This document shows positions 24,620-35,700 of a stretch of 64,000 nt of DNA, piece by piece. The DNA is from Pseudoflavitalea rhizosphaerae (GTDB lineage: Bacteria; Bacteroidota; Bacteroidia; Chitinophagales; Chitinophagaceae). How positions within the stretch are numbered: position 1 is the first letter of the stretch; each line of letters starts with the position of its first letter. Where the stretch lies: NCBI RefSeq assembly GCF_003991355.1, contig NZ_RCSU01000013.1, positions 122,613 through 186,612 on the forward strand. Reading direction: 5' to 3'. The notes beneath the pieces are model-generated. The model did not search any database. It was given only the letters and a program-made list of their open reading frames with translations, and had not been told where the DNA came from. A program made the position numbers and the translations under genes.

Positions 24620-26137
24620 CTATGTTTTTTCTTCTGCGGTTTGAGATGGATAAGCATTATCATCATATTGCGGCATCTTGATCAGCAATGCCAGCACGGA
24701 ATAAAAATAAAGTACACTGGGATATTGGCCGATGGCCAGTTGCGAGAATTGCGCCACCATGAGTGTAAAGATGGAAACAAAATGGCATAGAAGCAAGGCC
24801 CTGAGCTCGGGATCACGCAACCGGTAATAACTTCTGATGCCCGTTCGCAGGATGGCAAAGTAAAAGAGCAGCAGCAAGCCCAGCCCTATCGGCCCCTGCT
24901 CCATCATGGTTTGCATGAAACCGCTGTCCGGCGGAATGATGCTCATCGGGTGGCCGGGATGGTAGAACTGTCCCATATTCCCGGAGGAATTCAGTCCGCC
25001 TCCTATCGGGTGCCTGTAGGCGTATGGCTGTACTAGCTTCCGGTTCATGTCCCGCGCCATGGCCGACGGATCTTTCGATCCTTCAAACGTAGACCGGAGG
25101 CGGTTGATGATCATATTGTCGTAGACCGGCGCCACCAGCAGTCCAATTATCATGAAACCGAATACGCCTGCAAACAGTATTGTCCTTTTCTCGTACAGGG
25201 TCAGCACCACGTAAAATACCATGCCCGCCACAATCATAAGAGTGCCCGTTCTGGTGCCGGTATAACTGGATGCCATAAAGTGAATGGCAGTCAGTATCCA
25301 GAACAATACCTTCTGCCAGGTTTTGGTGGAGCGGATGGCCAGTACAATCATCATCACACAGGAACAGGAATAGAGAATGCCTGCTGCTGCGGGGTCCGAC
25401 AATAATCCGAACCTCCTGATGAATCCGAAGTTTACAAAGAGCGCATATCTTTTTTCATCCGCCATCAGCCATACCTGCTCATAGTGTGCAAAGCCAAGCC
25501 ATTGCTGCTGGCAGGCATGCAAAGCATTGATGGTGCTCAGTACCACCCAGAACCAGGTGAACTGAACTATCATCTTTCGTGAATTGAGGAAACAGTAACT
25601 GATATAGAAAAAAGCTACAAAGCTCACCTGCTTTCTGAAAAAATTGAACCAGCCAAATACGCTCCTTCCCGATGGGTTGCCCAGTTGAATAATATAGAAA
25701 CCAACCAACACCAGCATCCAGACAGTAATCGCATTGGTCCAGAATTTTGTATTGATCTCCTTTCGCAACTGCTGTTTGGTGAGCACACCTAACATTGCCA
25801 GGTAAGCGAGGTATTCAGGGATCAGGCCGGTTGGTATTGGTGTAGCGGAATTGCTCAGCCGCGCCGGCATCATCATGAACAAAGTAGTGGCGTAGGCTGC
25901 ATAGAAACCGAACAATGGATAAACGATACAGAGGCCGCACAATAACAATACACCCAGCAAACCCACGATCATCACACTCAGCTTTATATCCACCACTACG
26001 GTGATATAACTCATGAGTATGGCTACCAGTCCCAGCAAACCGAATCCCAGCGGGGTATTCAGTTTTTTGGTAACCAGGTGGTAGCGCAGGGTATCCGTCA
26101 ACGCGCCCTTCGTTCTATTGAACAGGTTCTTTTCCAT
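24620..26137 (-). CDS. O-antigen ligase/polymerase family protein (Wzy-like)
   Basis: A 505-residue inner-membrane protein with about 12 helices. The central loop TGTRTGTLMIVAGMVFYVVL and large periplasmic loop DMNRKLVQPYAYRHPIGGGL are typical of Wzy_C/WaaL proteins, which join undecaprenyl-linked repeat units. Arg residues in the loop are probably the lipid-pyrophosphate ligands. In this operon it should polymerise the exopolysaccharide repeat unit. It starts 5 nt after the small membrane peptide gene and is followed by the TolC-like gene. Confidence 0.85.
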   Translation of the reverse strand: MEKNLFNRTKGALTDTLRYHLVTKKLNTPLGFGLLGLVAILMSYITVVVDIKLSVMIVGLLGVLLLCGLCIVYPLFGFYAAYATTLFMMMPARLSNSATPIPTGLIPEYLAYLAMLGVLTKQQLRKEINTKFWTNAITVWMLVLVGFYIIQLGNPSGRSVFGWFNFFRKQVSFVAFFYISYCFLNSRKMIVQFTWFWVVLSTINALHACQQQWLGFAHYEQVWLMADEKRYALFVNFGFIRRFGLLSDPAAAGILYSCSCVMMIVLAIRSTKTWQKVLFWILTAIHFMASSYTGTRTGTLMIVAGMVFYVVLTLYEKRTILFAGVFGFMIIGLLVAPVYDNMIINRLRSTFEGSKDPSAMARDMNRKLVQPYAYRHPIGGGLNSSGNMGQFYHPGHPMSIIPPDSGFMQTMMEQGPIGLGLLLLFYFAILRTGIRSYYRLRDPELRALLLCHFVSIFTLMVAQFSQLAIGQYPSVLYFYSVLALLIKMPQYDDNAYPSQTAEEKT

Positions 26138-26142
26138 GTTTA

Positions 26143-26247
26143 TCAGAAGAACAGGAATTTAACGAACATGCCAAGGCAGAACACAATGGCGAATAAGGTA
26201 CTGATCAACTCAAATGTCTTGTAAGGATTTTCATTCTCCTTTTCCAT
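26143..26247 (-). CDS. 34-residue single-helix membrane peptide in the exopolysaccharide operon
   Basis: The frame reads MEKENENPYKTFELISTLFA, then one hydrophobic helix (IVFCLGMFVKFLFF) to a TGA stop. An in-frame ATG 6 nt upstream (26253) overlaps the stop of the preceding acyltransferase as ATGA, so translational coupling is possible and the peptide would then be 36 residues. It is 5 nt from the Wzy-like start. No named family is recognised. The position, tight spacing and charged-then-hydrophobic layout support a real small protein, perhaps a helper of the polymerase or acyltransferase; this is inference. Confidence 0.6.
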   Translation of the reverse strand: MEKENENPYKTFELISTLFAIVFCLGMFVKFLFF

Positions 26248-26249
26248 GA

Positions 26250-27416
26250 TCATTTATTTAAATTTTCCTTCGGTACAACAACTTCTCTCGTGAAATATTG
26301 GGTGGATGGCTGCGGTTTCTTCTTGGCTGCATCATCATCCCTCAGCGTAAAGATCCATCCAACACCCAGTTTTTTGGATACATTGAACATGATCATTGGG
26401 ATGATCACACCCAGCGGCCAGATAGTGAACTGCAATAACGGAATGCTCTCGATATGCAGGTATTTAACAAACAGGATACGCAGCCCGGCCGTAACCATCA
26501 GGTGGGCCACATAGATGTACAACGCATGATAGCCAACCACCCTCAACCATCTCATCACATTGAAACGCTGCAGCATGAACGACAGGTGGATCATGAACAG
26601 ACCTCCAATGATGGCCGAGAAAAAGAATATATCCTGGCGTTGGTGCTGTACATAAAAATCGAACTCTTCTGGATGCGCCAGGTTCAGCGTGGTGCAATAC
26701 CATTCAACGGCTGCAAATATGGGCAGGATGATAAAAGTAGTTTTGAAAGATGATAACCATTTGTGATGTTTTTCATCAAGCACAATACTGTGGAGGGCAT
26801 CGCCCACTGCAAAGAACAGGTAGTAAAAGGTAACGCCACTGAGGAACCCGATATGTATATTCTGTTTATGACAGTACGTTGCGATCCCATAGAACACCAA
26901 CCCGAGCACCAGCTGGTGTTTGGAAGTGAACTTCCCATACCATGTGGTGAGCGCGTAGATCAGGCTCACAAAGAACAGTGCATTCAGGTACCAGAACTGT
27001 TCCAGCTTGCGCGGATCGAGGATCAGGTTCAGGTAATCGAATGGCGTTCTGTTGGCATTCACACCGGCTCCTGCAAAAAGCAGTTGAAGGGTGATCTGCA
27101 GGCCGCCCCAGAGAAGCAGCGGGTACATAACTGTTTTGAATTTCGCATTCAGGAAATCACCGATCCCTTTTTTGAAAAGTGTAACGGCAAAGAATGCGCC
27201 GGCGATCATAAAGAACAACGGCATACGGAATCCCATCGTGAACACGTCAACGATACGGATGCCGGGGTAACTGTAAGAGCCCACTCCCACATTGGCAATG
27301 CCCTCAAATGTATGCCTGTACACCGGCATCAGGATACAGATGCCCTTAGCATAATCCATCCATGGGTTACGGCTGCGACCAAGGATCTTATCAGCATTAA
27401 AAAGAGAATTGATCAC
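26250..27416 (-). CDS. Acyltransferase family protein (membrane O-acyltransferase)
   Basis: A 388-residue polytopic protein of the acyltransferase 3/OpgC superfamily. Its N-terminus MDYAKGICILMPVYRHTFEG carries the Arg-His pair of the family, followed by GFRMPLFFMIAGAFFAVTLF and ten or so helices in all. It probably O-acylates the exopolysaccharide or its precursor. It differs clearly from the second acyltransferase of the operon (22667-23866), so two distinct acyl transfers are likely. It begins 26 nt after the chain-length regulator gene and ends overlapping the possible longer start of the small peptide. Confidence 0.85.
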   Translation of the reverse strand: MINSLFNADKILGRSRNPWMDYAKGICILMPVYRHTFEGIANVGVGSYSYPGIRIVDVFTMGFRMPLFFMIAGAFFAVTLFKKGIGDFLNAKFKTVMYPLLLWGGLQITLQLLFAGAGVNANRTPFDYLNLILDPRKLEQFWYLNALFFVSLIYALTTWYGKFTSKHQLVLGLVFYGIATYCHKQNIHIGFLSGVTFYYLFFAVGDALHSIVLDEKHHKWLSSFKTTFIILPIFAAVEWYCTTLNLAHPEEFDFYVQHQRQDIFFFSAIIGGLFMIHLSFMLQRFNVMRWLRVVGYHALYIYVAHLMVTAGLRILFVKYLHIESIPLLQFTIWPLGVIIPMIMFNVSKKLGVGWIFTLRDDDAAKKKPQPSTQYFTREVVVPKENLNK

Positions 27417-27442
27417 GTTAGAACAGGTTTATGGATTAACAA

Positions 27443-29650
27443 TTACAACTCCATATTATCAGGCTCTACGATATTCAGAACCGTTCCAATGAATTTCCCT
27501 TCAGTGCTTTTCAGATAATCTATGGAGTCTTTATCAGTTTGCTTAAGTACGGATTTGGCGTCAAACACAGCGATGATGGCTTCCGCATAGCGGGCCAGCT
27601 CTTTACTGTCTGCATGCTCATTGAGTGAAGCGCCTTCAATGATTACGAAATCGTAACGTTCTGCAACCTTGCTGATATTATCCAGCAGGCTATTCTTTGG
27701 AAGCACTTCGGAGGGTGTATAGTTACCTTCCGGACAACCGATCAGATCGGTATGCGGAATGGGGGTCATGCTGGTAATGCCCAGGAATTTTTCAACGGCT
27801 GCATCTTTCTCTCCCACACTGAACTGCGTAAGTGCAGGCTTGGCTTCAAACATCCTGGTGAGCGAATTATTGCTGAAGTTGGCATCGATCAGCAATACTT
27901 TTTTCTTCGTAATGCTGAAGCTATGGGCAAGCGCTTCGATCACGGTTGTTTTTCCCTGTTGGGATTGCGTGCTGGTAACAAGGAATATTTTCTTCCCGCT
28001 TCTTTCGAATTCGTATCTCAGTTTGCGAAGATTCTCCACAAAGAGATTGTCTCCATCCTTGCGATTGGGATCGCCATCAAAATTGAGATGGTCCTTCAGG
28101 GCCTTCTTTTTCAGATCGATCCTGTTCAGCGAGCTCAGCAATTTCAGCTTGGTGAGGCGCGTGAAGATGGAAGGCGTTTTGAAAGAACTATCCAGGAACT
28201 CGAGGCCGAGCAATACGATGGAGGAAAGGAAGAACATAAGGATGCCGCTCATTCCCATAATAATTGTGCGGCGAGCGGGCTCAGCGCGGTAAGCGGGCTG
28301 TCCAACCATCGTTTGTTTGAAGTTGTTCTCGGGGTTCACATCCAGGTCCAGTGATGCCTGCAGGCTTTTCTTCAATGCTTCATATTCCTGCGATGCGATG
28401 CGGAGCTCTTCCTCTTTCGCTTTCAGGATCACTTCCTCACCGCCACCAGTGGTGGTCATGGCCTCATATTGCGCTTTCTGCGCACTGAACAATTTCACGT
28501 TCTGTTCTGCAGCCAGGATCTTTTGTTGCAATTCCACTTTTCTGTCTATCAGCTCAGACTGACGAATGGCAGATTTTTCTGCGGCCCTTTCGCGGCTTCC
28601 GCTGGCAGTGGGCGCTACGGACTGCATTTTGCGCACATTGGCATCTATCTGTGTCTGGATCGTTTTAACTTCATCTTCTGACTTACCGGCTTTCTGTAAT
28701 TCCAGGTTTTCATTCTCTCTTTTAAGGCGAAGATATTCTGCATTGTTGTTCACTACGGGAGTGCTGCCAACTGTAACAAACGAACGAAGTTGTGTTTCCA
28801 CTGCTGTCAATTCACCGCGAAGATTGTTGAGCTTGGCCATTTCCTGCTGGAAATTCGAAGTCATTTCCTGTACCACACCCATCGCAGCGGACGCGCGGTC
28901 TGCCACGTTAGGGGTTCCGATCCGCGCACGGAAATCACGGAGTTTGGCAGTGAGTTCATCCACTTCTCTTTTTTTGGTACTGGTGAGACTGTCGAGCTTT
29001 GCAGTTGACTCCTGTGCGCGGGTACCATAAATATTGTTGAAGAAACGAATGAACTGCTCTCCGATGGTGTTCACCACATATGCAGAAAGGAGTGGACTCT
29101 CCGATGTATAGACGATATTGATAAAGTCTGTATTCTGGATGCGGCTGAACGCGATCTTATTGTTGAGGGCCTGGTCGTTATACCCATAGAGAAGAATGAG
29201 ATCATAGATCTTTTTTTCTTCGGGGTCATAAGGAGAGATAAGGCTCATGGTAGCGATCTTACTCCGGAGAATGGATTTGGCATTTTCCAGATTCGCTACT
29301 TTGTACACATCCTGCGATTTCTGTTCTTCCGTGAGCACACGGAATGGGTGGGCATCTTCGAGATCATGCAGCAGCAGCTTGTAAGACAGCATGCCCATTA
29401 CCTTGGGAGAGCGGAAGGTTTCGAATACGTTGTTGAACCGAAGATCGATCTCAAAGATGTTGAGGTTGCCGTCATCTTTGATACTCACCTTCTGAGCCAT
29501 TGTAAATCCCGTCGAATACTGGGATACGGAGAGATAAGATTTTTTCTGTGTCAACGTAAATGCAAACCCTGCCAGCAAACCTATGAAGGTGCAAAAAGCG
29601 ATGATCCACTTCTTGCGTAGCAGTGAATGCCATAAGTACATCAGATCCAT
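27443..29650 (-). CDS. Polysaccharide chain-length determinant with C-terminal ATPase (Wzz/Wzc-like)
   Basis: A 735-residue inner-membrane protein. TM1 (KWIIAFCTFIGLLAGFAFTL) opens a Wzz domain, then a long coiled coil (about 200-440) and TM2 (TIIMGMSGILMFFLSSIVLL), then a BY-kinase-like P-loop domain with STQSQQGKTTVIEAL (Walker A) and KKVLLIDANF (Walker A'). It sets chain length and couples synthesis to export. No tyrosine-rich C-terminal tail follows the P-loop domain (it ends LNIVEPDNMEL), so the usual Tyr-cluster autophosphorylation may be absent. ATG 29650 (MDLMYLWHSLLRKKW) is preferred over the in-frame ATG at 29707. It is the first gene of the operon that continues to 20902. Confidence 0.88.
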   Translation of the reverse strand: MDLMYLWHSLLRKKWIIAFCTFIGLLAGFAFTLTQKKSYLSVSQYSTGFTMAQKVSIKDDGNLNIFEIDLRFNNVFETFRSPKVMGMLSYKLLLHDLEDAHPFRVLTEEQKSQDVYKVANLENAKSILRSKIATMSLISPYDPEEKKIYDLILLYGYNDQALNNKIAFSRIQNTDFINIVYTSESPLLSAYVVNTIGEQFIRFFNNIYGTRAQESTAKLDSLTSTKKREVDELTAKLRDFRARIGTPNVADRASAAMGVVQEMTSNFQQEMAKLNNLRGELTAVETQLRSFVTVGSTPVVNNNAEYLRLKRENENLELQKAGKSEDEVKTIQTQIDANVRKMQSVAPTASGSRERAAEKSAIRQSELIDRKVELQQKILAAEQNVKLFSAQKAQYEAMTTTGGGEEVILKAKEEELRIASQEYEALKKSLQASLDLDVNPENNFKQTMVGQPAYRAEPARRTIIMGMSGILMFFLSSIVLLGLEFLDSSFKTPSIFTRLTKLKLLSSLNRIDLKKKALKDHLNFDGDPNRKDGDNLFVENLRKLRYEFERSGKKIFLVTSTQSQQGKTTVIEALAHSFSITKKKVLLIDANFSNNSLTRMFEAKPALTQFSVGEKDAAVEKFLGITSMTPIPHTDLIGCPEGNYTPSEVLPKNSLLDNISKVAERYDFVIIEGASLNEHADSKELARYAEAIIAVFDAKSVLKQTDKDSIDYLKSTEGKFIGTVLNIVEPDNMEL

Positions 29651-29711
29651 GAAAGTTTCATTTTTGTGTTTCAGTGAAAAAGGTACGCTGCGAATCTCTA
29701 TGAACAAACAA

Positions 29712-29753
29712 AGAAGAACGAGGTGCCACTTTCTTCTGACACCTCATTCTTCT
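29712..29753 (-). terminator. Terminator after the 2413-residue secreted protein gene
   Basis: A 14-bp stem with one mismatch (29712-29725 with 29740-29753) and a 14-nt loop, followed on the minus strand by TCTTTGTTTG. It begins 12 nt after the stop and separates this gene from the chain-length regulator gene. Confidence 0.75.
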
Positions 29754-29764
29754 GAATGGAACGC

Positions 29765-32700
29765 TTATTTCTTTTCTGCTCTTAACATTTTGCTTGTGGC
29801 CACAGGTTTACCATTAACCACCAGGGTCATTAGGTAAATGCCTGTTCCAAGTGCGCCTTCGTTGGTATTGATACGAAGGGTATTCATTCCCGCCGCCATT
29901 TGACCGTAAGCACGTCTGTATACCAGTCTGCCGCTCATATCATACATATCCACTCTCACCTGGTTGGAAGCAGCCGCATTATTGAAATCGATGCTGATAA
30001 AATCATTGAACGGATTCGGATAAGCTTTGATGGCAACTTTATCCGCCAGCTGAGCATTGTCGGCCACGGCTTGCAATGCAGTCTGTTCCCCGGTTACAGT
30101 ATTCACAGGTTGATCAGGATTTCCTGTCACAACTATATTGGGTACTGCTCCGCCGATCACATCATCATATGTCTCCACTATCATACCTGAGTTGAAGCCC
30201 CATACGCCTTCCTGAGTGGTAGAGAAGTCTATGAACACTTCGCCATTTGCATCAGGCTGAACATCTCCGATGTACACGAACTTGGTCTTGTTCAGCCATG
30301 AATTGAGGTATACTGACCTTCCGTTGATGGTATAGGTTGCGGTGTAGTTACCAAAGAACCAACCATCGCTGCCCATGCTTCCGATGAATCCGAAGCGGTA
30401 ACGCTTGTTCTGATTCAGTCCACTCACCTTCAGCGTTGATATCTGTGTATTATCCAGCCAGTAGCAGCTTTGAAGTACTGCATCCGGTGCGATACCTGAG
30501 TTGTTACCGGTATTGATACCCGCCACATTCTCACCATTGAACGGATTAGCGATAGAAACGGTCATACCGCTCGGTTGTCCGCTCTGGTTCTTCAGGTTAG
30601 TGAAGTCAGTTGGCAGGTTCGGCGTTTCGCCGGTATTATTCCATGGGAATCCTGCATTGGCCGTAGAGAAGTTGAAGTTCAGGTACACCAGTGATTGTGG
30701 TGTAACAGTTTTCACACGATTACTGAAATCAGTGAATGTTGCTCCAACTTTGGCTCTCACGCGGAACCAGTACCTGGTATTTGGATTCAGACCGGTAACC
30801 CTGCGTGTTGTTGTATTGGCCGCTAGTGAAACTGAATTCAGGTTCATGGTGAACAGGGAATCGGTGGCGCGTTGCAGTTCAAATCCGTCAACTGCATTTT
30901 CATTGTTCAGCCTGTCTGACCAGCTGAGGTCAACGGTATTGCGGTCCACCGGTTCTGCATAGAGGTTAGTGGGTCCCATCGGCGCCAGTGCCGGTGAGTA
31001 TTCCTCTATCTGAATACCGTTCAGTACCATATAGGATGCTGATCCGATTTTGGAAATCTGCACATCTATTATGTTCTGAGCATTAGGTGTGATACCATTG
31101 AGGTTAGCTGACTGATTGGTATTGTTCCTTGCCTGTAATGTATCACTAACAGTGCCGCCTACTACAACATACCTGTTGTTTGCATCCGAACCTTCATTGA
31201 TGCTGCCTACAAATACAAGGTTGTAACGTTTGGTCTGATCAAGACCGGCAAACCTGATGGTCTTCGGACCTGAACCGGCATCGATGATACCGCTAGCCAT
31301 CACTGAATCAGGGAAGATACCGGTATTGTTTCCGGTCCTGTGACCATTGCGGTTTACATCGCCCCATCCGTCTACTGTTGTAATACTGATAGTAGAAGCC
31401 ACATTGTTCTCGTCACGCAGGTTGGTCCTGTTAGATCCCGGGTTAGCCCATCCGTCCATATTCGTCCATGGAGCAGGAGCCAGTGTTGATGATTGACCCA
31501 GGTTGATATAGAACGATCTTGTATTCTTATCAGCCACTCCCACATTGATGGATTGCGTAGTTACGCCGCCCTTATCATCTTCCGCACGGATGGTGATGGA
31601 AGTGAATCCGATATTATCGGCAGTGGGCGAAGCCACCAGGCGGTAACTATTGGCGCCCAGTTGTTGCAGGGCAATGAATCCTGGCTTGTTCAGCACAGAT
31701 ACTGTTACCACATCACCAGGATTATCAGTTACAGTGAAGTCTTCATTCACGGTAGCATCCGTCTTGGCGAAGATATCAGCCAGCCCTGCCAGCACAGGTT
31801 TGTTGTTGGCAGTTGCGATATGAATGGTATCGCTGGAAATGCCGTCTCCATGTTTGTTGGTACCTATTACATAGTAATAGTAGTTGTTGTACGGCTGAGT
31901 AGTGAGATCCGTGTATTCGGTAGCATCCACGTTATTTGCGCCTGGGTTAAGCAGGGTATAAGGACCAGCTTTGGCGTCTGCGCGGTATACTTTGTAATTC
32001 TGTTCATTGTATGCCTTGTCTTCCCATGTGAGTTTCACACCGGTATTGGGAACATCTTCTGCAGCCAGGCTGAGCGGCTTCACAGGAGTGGTGCCATCGT
32101 CGAATGCAGCTTCCACAACCAGTGCGTTGAGATAACCACCGAGGTTGGTGGCGGCATCACCGATCATGGTGATGATCACTTCACCGGTTGGGCTCGGTTG
32201 TACCTGGTAGATAGTATCGGTTACATTCTGGTTGTTCCAGAATTTGATCTCTGCGGATTCGTTGCCGATCTTATAAGTAGTGGTGCTGTTTACAGTGAAC
32301 TGGCACCATGGGCAGGTATTGCTTGCGTAGAACACGAAGTTGTACTTCCTGTTATTGTCGAGACCATATACACGCAGCCTGAGTGTATCATCGCCATCAT
32401 TACCGCCCCATCCGAGATAATCGCGCATCACGTTATCCGGGAATACGCCGGAATTGTTGCCGGAGTTGTAGCCATCGCCACCAGTTCTGTTGTTGCTGTT
32501 GGCGTTCATGCGCTGGATACCTACAGTGGTCACCTCGTTTTTGATATTTCGGAGACCGCTCACATTGAAGTTGCTGCTCTTCGCGTCCACATCATTCCAC
32601 AGTGCAACGTATCCGTTGTAGTTCATCATATTGATCTGGATCTTGTCGTTCGGATCCAGTTCATTCACTGTTACAGTAATGTCTTTGCTGCTCCATGCGC

Positions 32701-35700
32701 CATAGCTGTCGTCAGAGATCAACGTGATATTATATACACCTGAAGCATTGTAGCTTGGAGCGAAAGTGATAGAAGCGCGGCCGTTACCACTGTCTACCAG
32801 TGTGGCAAATGATGGCAGGTTGTTGGAATACCAAACGAGGTAGTCGTTACCATCATCATCATTGGATACCAGGTGCAGTTTCACCGGAGATGCGCCTTCA
32901 TTCATATTCACATTACTTACAGGGTTGATCACAGGCAGACTGTTGGAGTTCACCAGGATCGAGAAGGCGGTAGTATCAAATCCGTTGAATCCGTCAGATA
33001 CGATCACCTTGATAGTATAAGCACCCTGATCTGCCATCGATGGGTTGAACACCATATTGGCAACCCCGTTGCTCAGGTTCTGGATCTGCGCAAAATAAGG
33101 CAGTGGCTGAGCAGTGAATACGAGCGGATCGCCATCGGAGTCGGTAGCATTCAATGTAATGGTGCGTGAGGTACCGTAGGTCATGGAGAAGTCCATTACA
33201 CCCTGGATCACGGGAACTGAGTTCACAGTGGTAGCACTGGAATTGTTGCTGTAAGCTGAAGGAGATACAACGCCTTTTGCCCGCACCTTGTAATAATAGG
33301 TTACGTTAGCAAAGAGTGATGAGTCTGTATATGTTTTTGTAGCGCCTGCACCGCCATCAACATTCGCCACGAGGCGGAAGTTATTGGTGTTACCCAGTGA
33401 GCGCCACACTTCAAATCCTGTTTCATCTGAAGACTGATCATTCCAGGTAAGCTTCACATTATTACCAGGCAGCAGTTGCGCATCCAGTCCTGTTGGAGTA
33501 AGCGGCGCTGTAGGAGCAACCAGGGTAGTATCCCAGGATGGCCCATATGTGCCATTCATTACAGATTGTATGCCGGTTGCAGTTAATGCAGAGTTGATCA
33601 CAAAGATCTGGTCCATCTGACCAACGAAATAATCGCTGGAGGTTGCTGCCTGATTGAACACGGCATCGGAACTGCTGCTGCCTGAATAACCAAGCCTGGA
33701 AGCATTGCTGGCAGTACCAGACACAGTGGTGAAATTCAGGTTGGTGATGCTGCTTACTTCCACGCCATTCAGGAACAGGCGCAGTGTATTTTCATTGTAT
33801 ACAACAGCCACGTGGTTCCAGTTATTGGTGCCAAGCCAGTTCGCATTGCTGGCGAAGTTGGTCAGCGTTTTCGTGGTACGTGTTCCTGCGCTGCTGGCAA
33901 CACCGTATTGCAGGCTGGTTCCATTGAAGCGGAGACCCAGTCCATTGCTGGAGTTACCGAAATCGAAGATCACACGGTTATTGTAAGAAGCAGAAGTTGG
34001 CCTGATCCACATGGCAACAGTACGCTGTGAGTAACCGCCTTCACTTGGGAAGGCGGCGGAAGCGCTGTTGTTGACAGTAGCATAGTTGTTGGTGCCATTG
34101 AAGTTCAGTGAAGAACTGCCTTCTTTCTTATCAGTAGTATTGTATGCGATAGTACCATTATAGGTAAGGTTGCGTGTTGAACCTCCTGAAGCATTGTTGC
34201 CATTACCATTCACCAGCCAGTTGGCCTCAGTGTAGGTATTGGTAAAGGCGGATTCACCACCGGTGCCAACTGCTCTTACCTTATAATAATATACAGTATT
34301 GGCACTGAGGTTGGAGTCGATATAACTGCTACCAGCAACTGTAGCAACAGGAATATAAGTTCCGTTGAGGGTGGTTGAGCGCACCACTTCAAAACCGGTT
34401 TCGTTGTTGCTGTTGTCTGTCCAGTTCAGTTGCATCTTATTATATGCAATGCCTGTTGCACTCAGATCGGACGGAGCTGCAGGGGCAGTGCCAGATACTG
34501 AATAGTTCCTGAAGTAGGCAGACAGCGGAACATTCTGTTCACTGAGACCTGCATTGTTCCTCCAGGTAAGGCTCAGCGCCTGACCGGAACCGGTATTGTG
34601 ATAATAGGCAATGGCAATAGGATGCACCCCGGCAGCCAGGTAGATGGAGCCTGTTTTGGAAGTTGCACTGTGATTACCATCGTGGTTGATCACTTCGGCA
34701 CTACCATATGGGCTTCCAACATAAAGATTGGCGCCATCATTGGCGGTAATTTTGAAAGTATAGGTTGCAGAAGTTGGCACCTTGATATAACCTTCGAAGA
34801 GGATACCATAGTTATCCGTTCTGTTCCGGATGCCTGCAATGTCCAGCACAGTGGAGCCCGAACTCACTCCCGTTTTCACCACAGTAGTGAAGTTGAAATT
34901 GGGGAGGGAGGTCCATCCTGTTCCTTCAAAATATTTATAGCTGAGGCCATTCTGTGTATACGAAGTAGAAGCAGTTACCTGGTTGCTTGGAGCAGACACG
35001 TTACCTGCCGCATCGAGCGCTTTCACATACATGGTATAGGTAACATTGCTATCGAGGTTGCTCAATGTAAAGGATGTGCTGCTGGTAGTGTAGGATTTTA
35101 CACCATTGAGATAGATCTCATATTTTGTAACGCCTACATTATCGGAAGAAGCAGTCCATTTCAGGTATGCATAATTGGTAGCAGTAGCCTGAACCGTAAA
35201 TGCAGAAGGAGCTGTGGGTGCGATGGCATCCAGCTCCGTAGCCACACCTGCTTCATTGGAAACAACTGCTGCACCAAATGCGCTCACTGCACGTACTATG
35301 TAATAATAGGTTGTATTCGAAGTCAGTCCCTGGTCCAGGTAAGAGAGCACATCCGGACCGGTGATATGCAGAAGCGTATAAGGTCCGCCTTCTGTCTGGC
35401 TCCTGTAAATTTCATAGCCTGTTTCATTCTGACCTGCATTGGGGTTCTCACTCCAGTCCAGCTGAATGCTGGTGAGTGAAGCGGCCACTGCGGTAAGGTT
35501 CTTGGCAGGGTCTGGTTTTGGACTGCCGCTGGCAGCAATCACTTTGAAATTGGGAGAAGGCAGTGTACCGCAACCAAACTCCTCCACCACTTTCGCATAG
35601 TAGGAACCGGAAGGCACGTTGATAGTGCGGCTGGTACCGATCTGCTGGTTATTGGAAGCATTGAACCACTGATAACCGAAATAACCTTCAGGTTGTTGAA

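Noticed and set aside
20902..29650. A Wzx flippase among the polytopic proteins of the operon
   Set aside because: The polytopic proteins match acyltransferase, Wzy-like and GT39-like layouts; none has the features of a MATE/Wzx transporter.
31493..32743. A 416-codon plus-strand frame opposite the giant esterase
   Set aside because: It is a shadow of the repetitive coding sequence; composition is Ile/Val/His-rich without domain structure, and the minus-strand frame has clear FN3 and T9SS domains.
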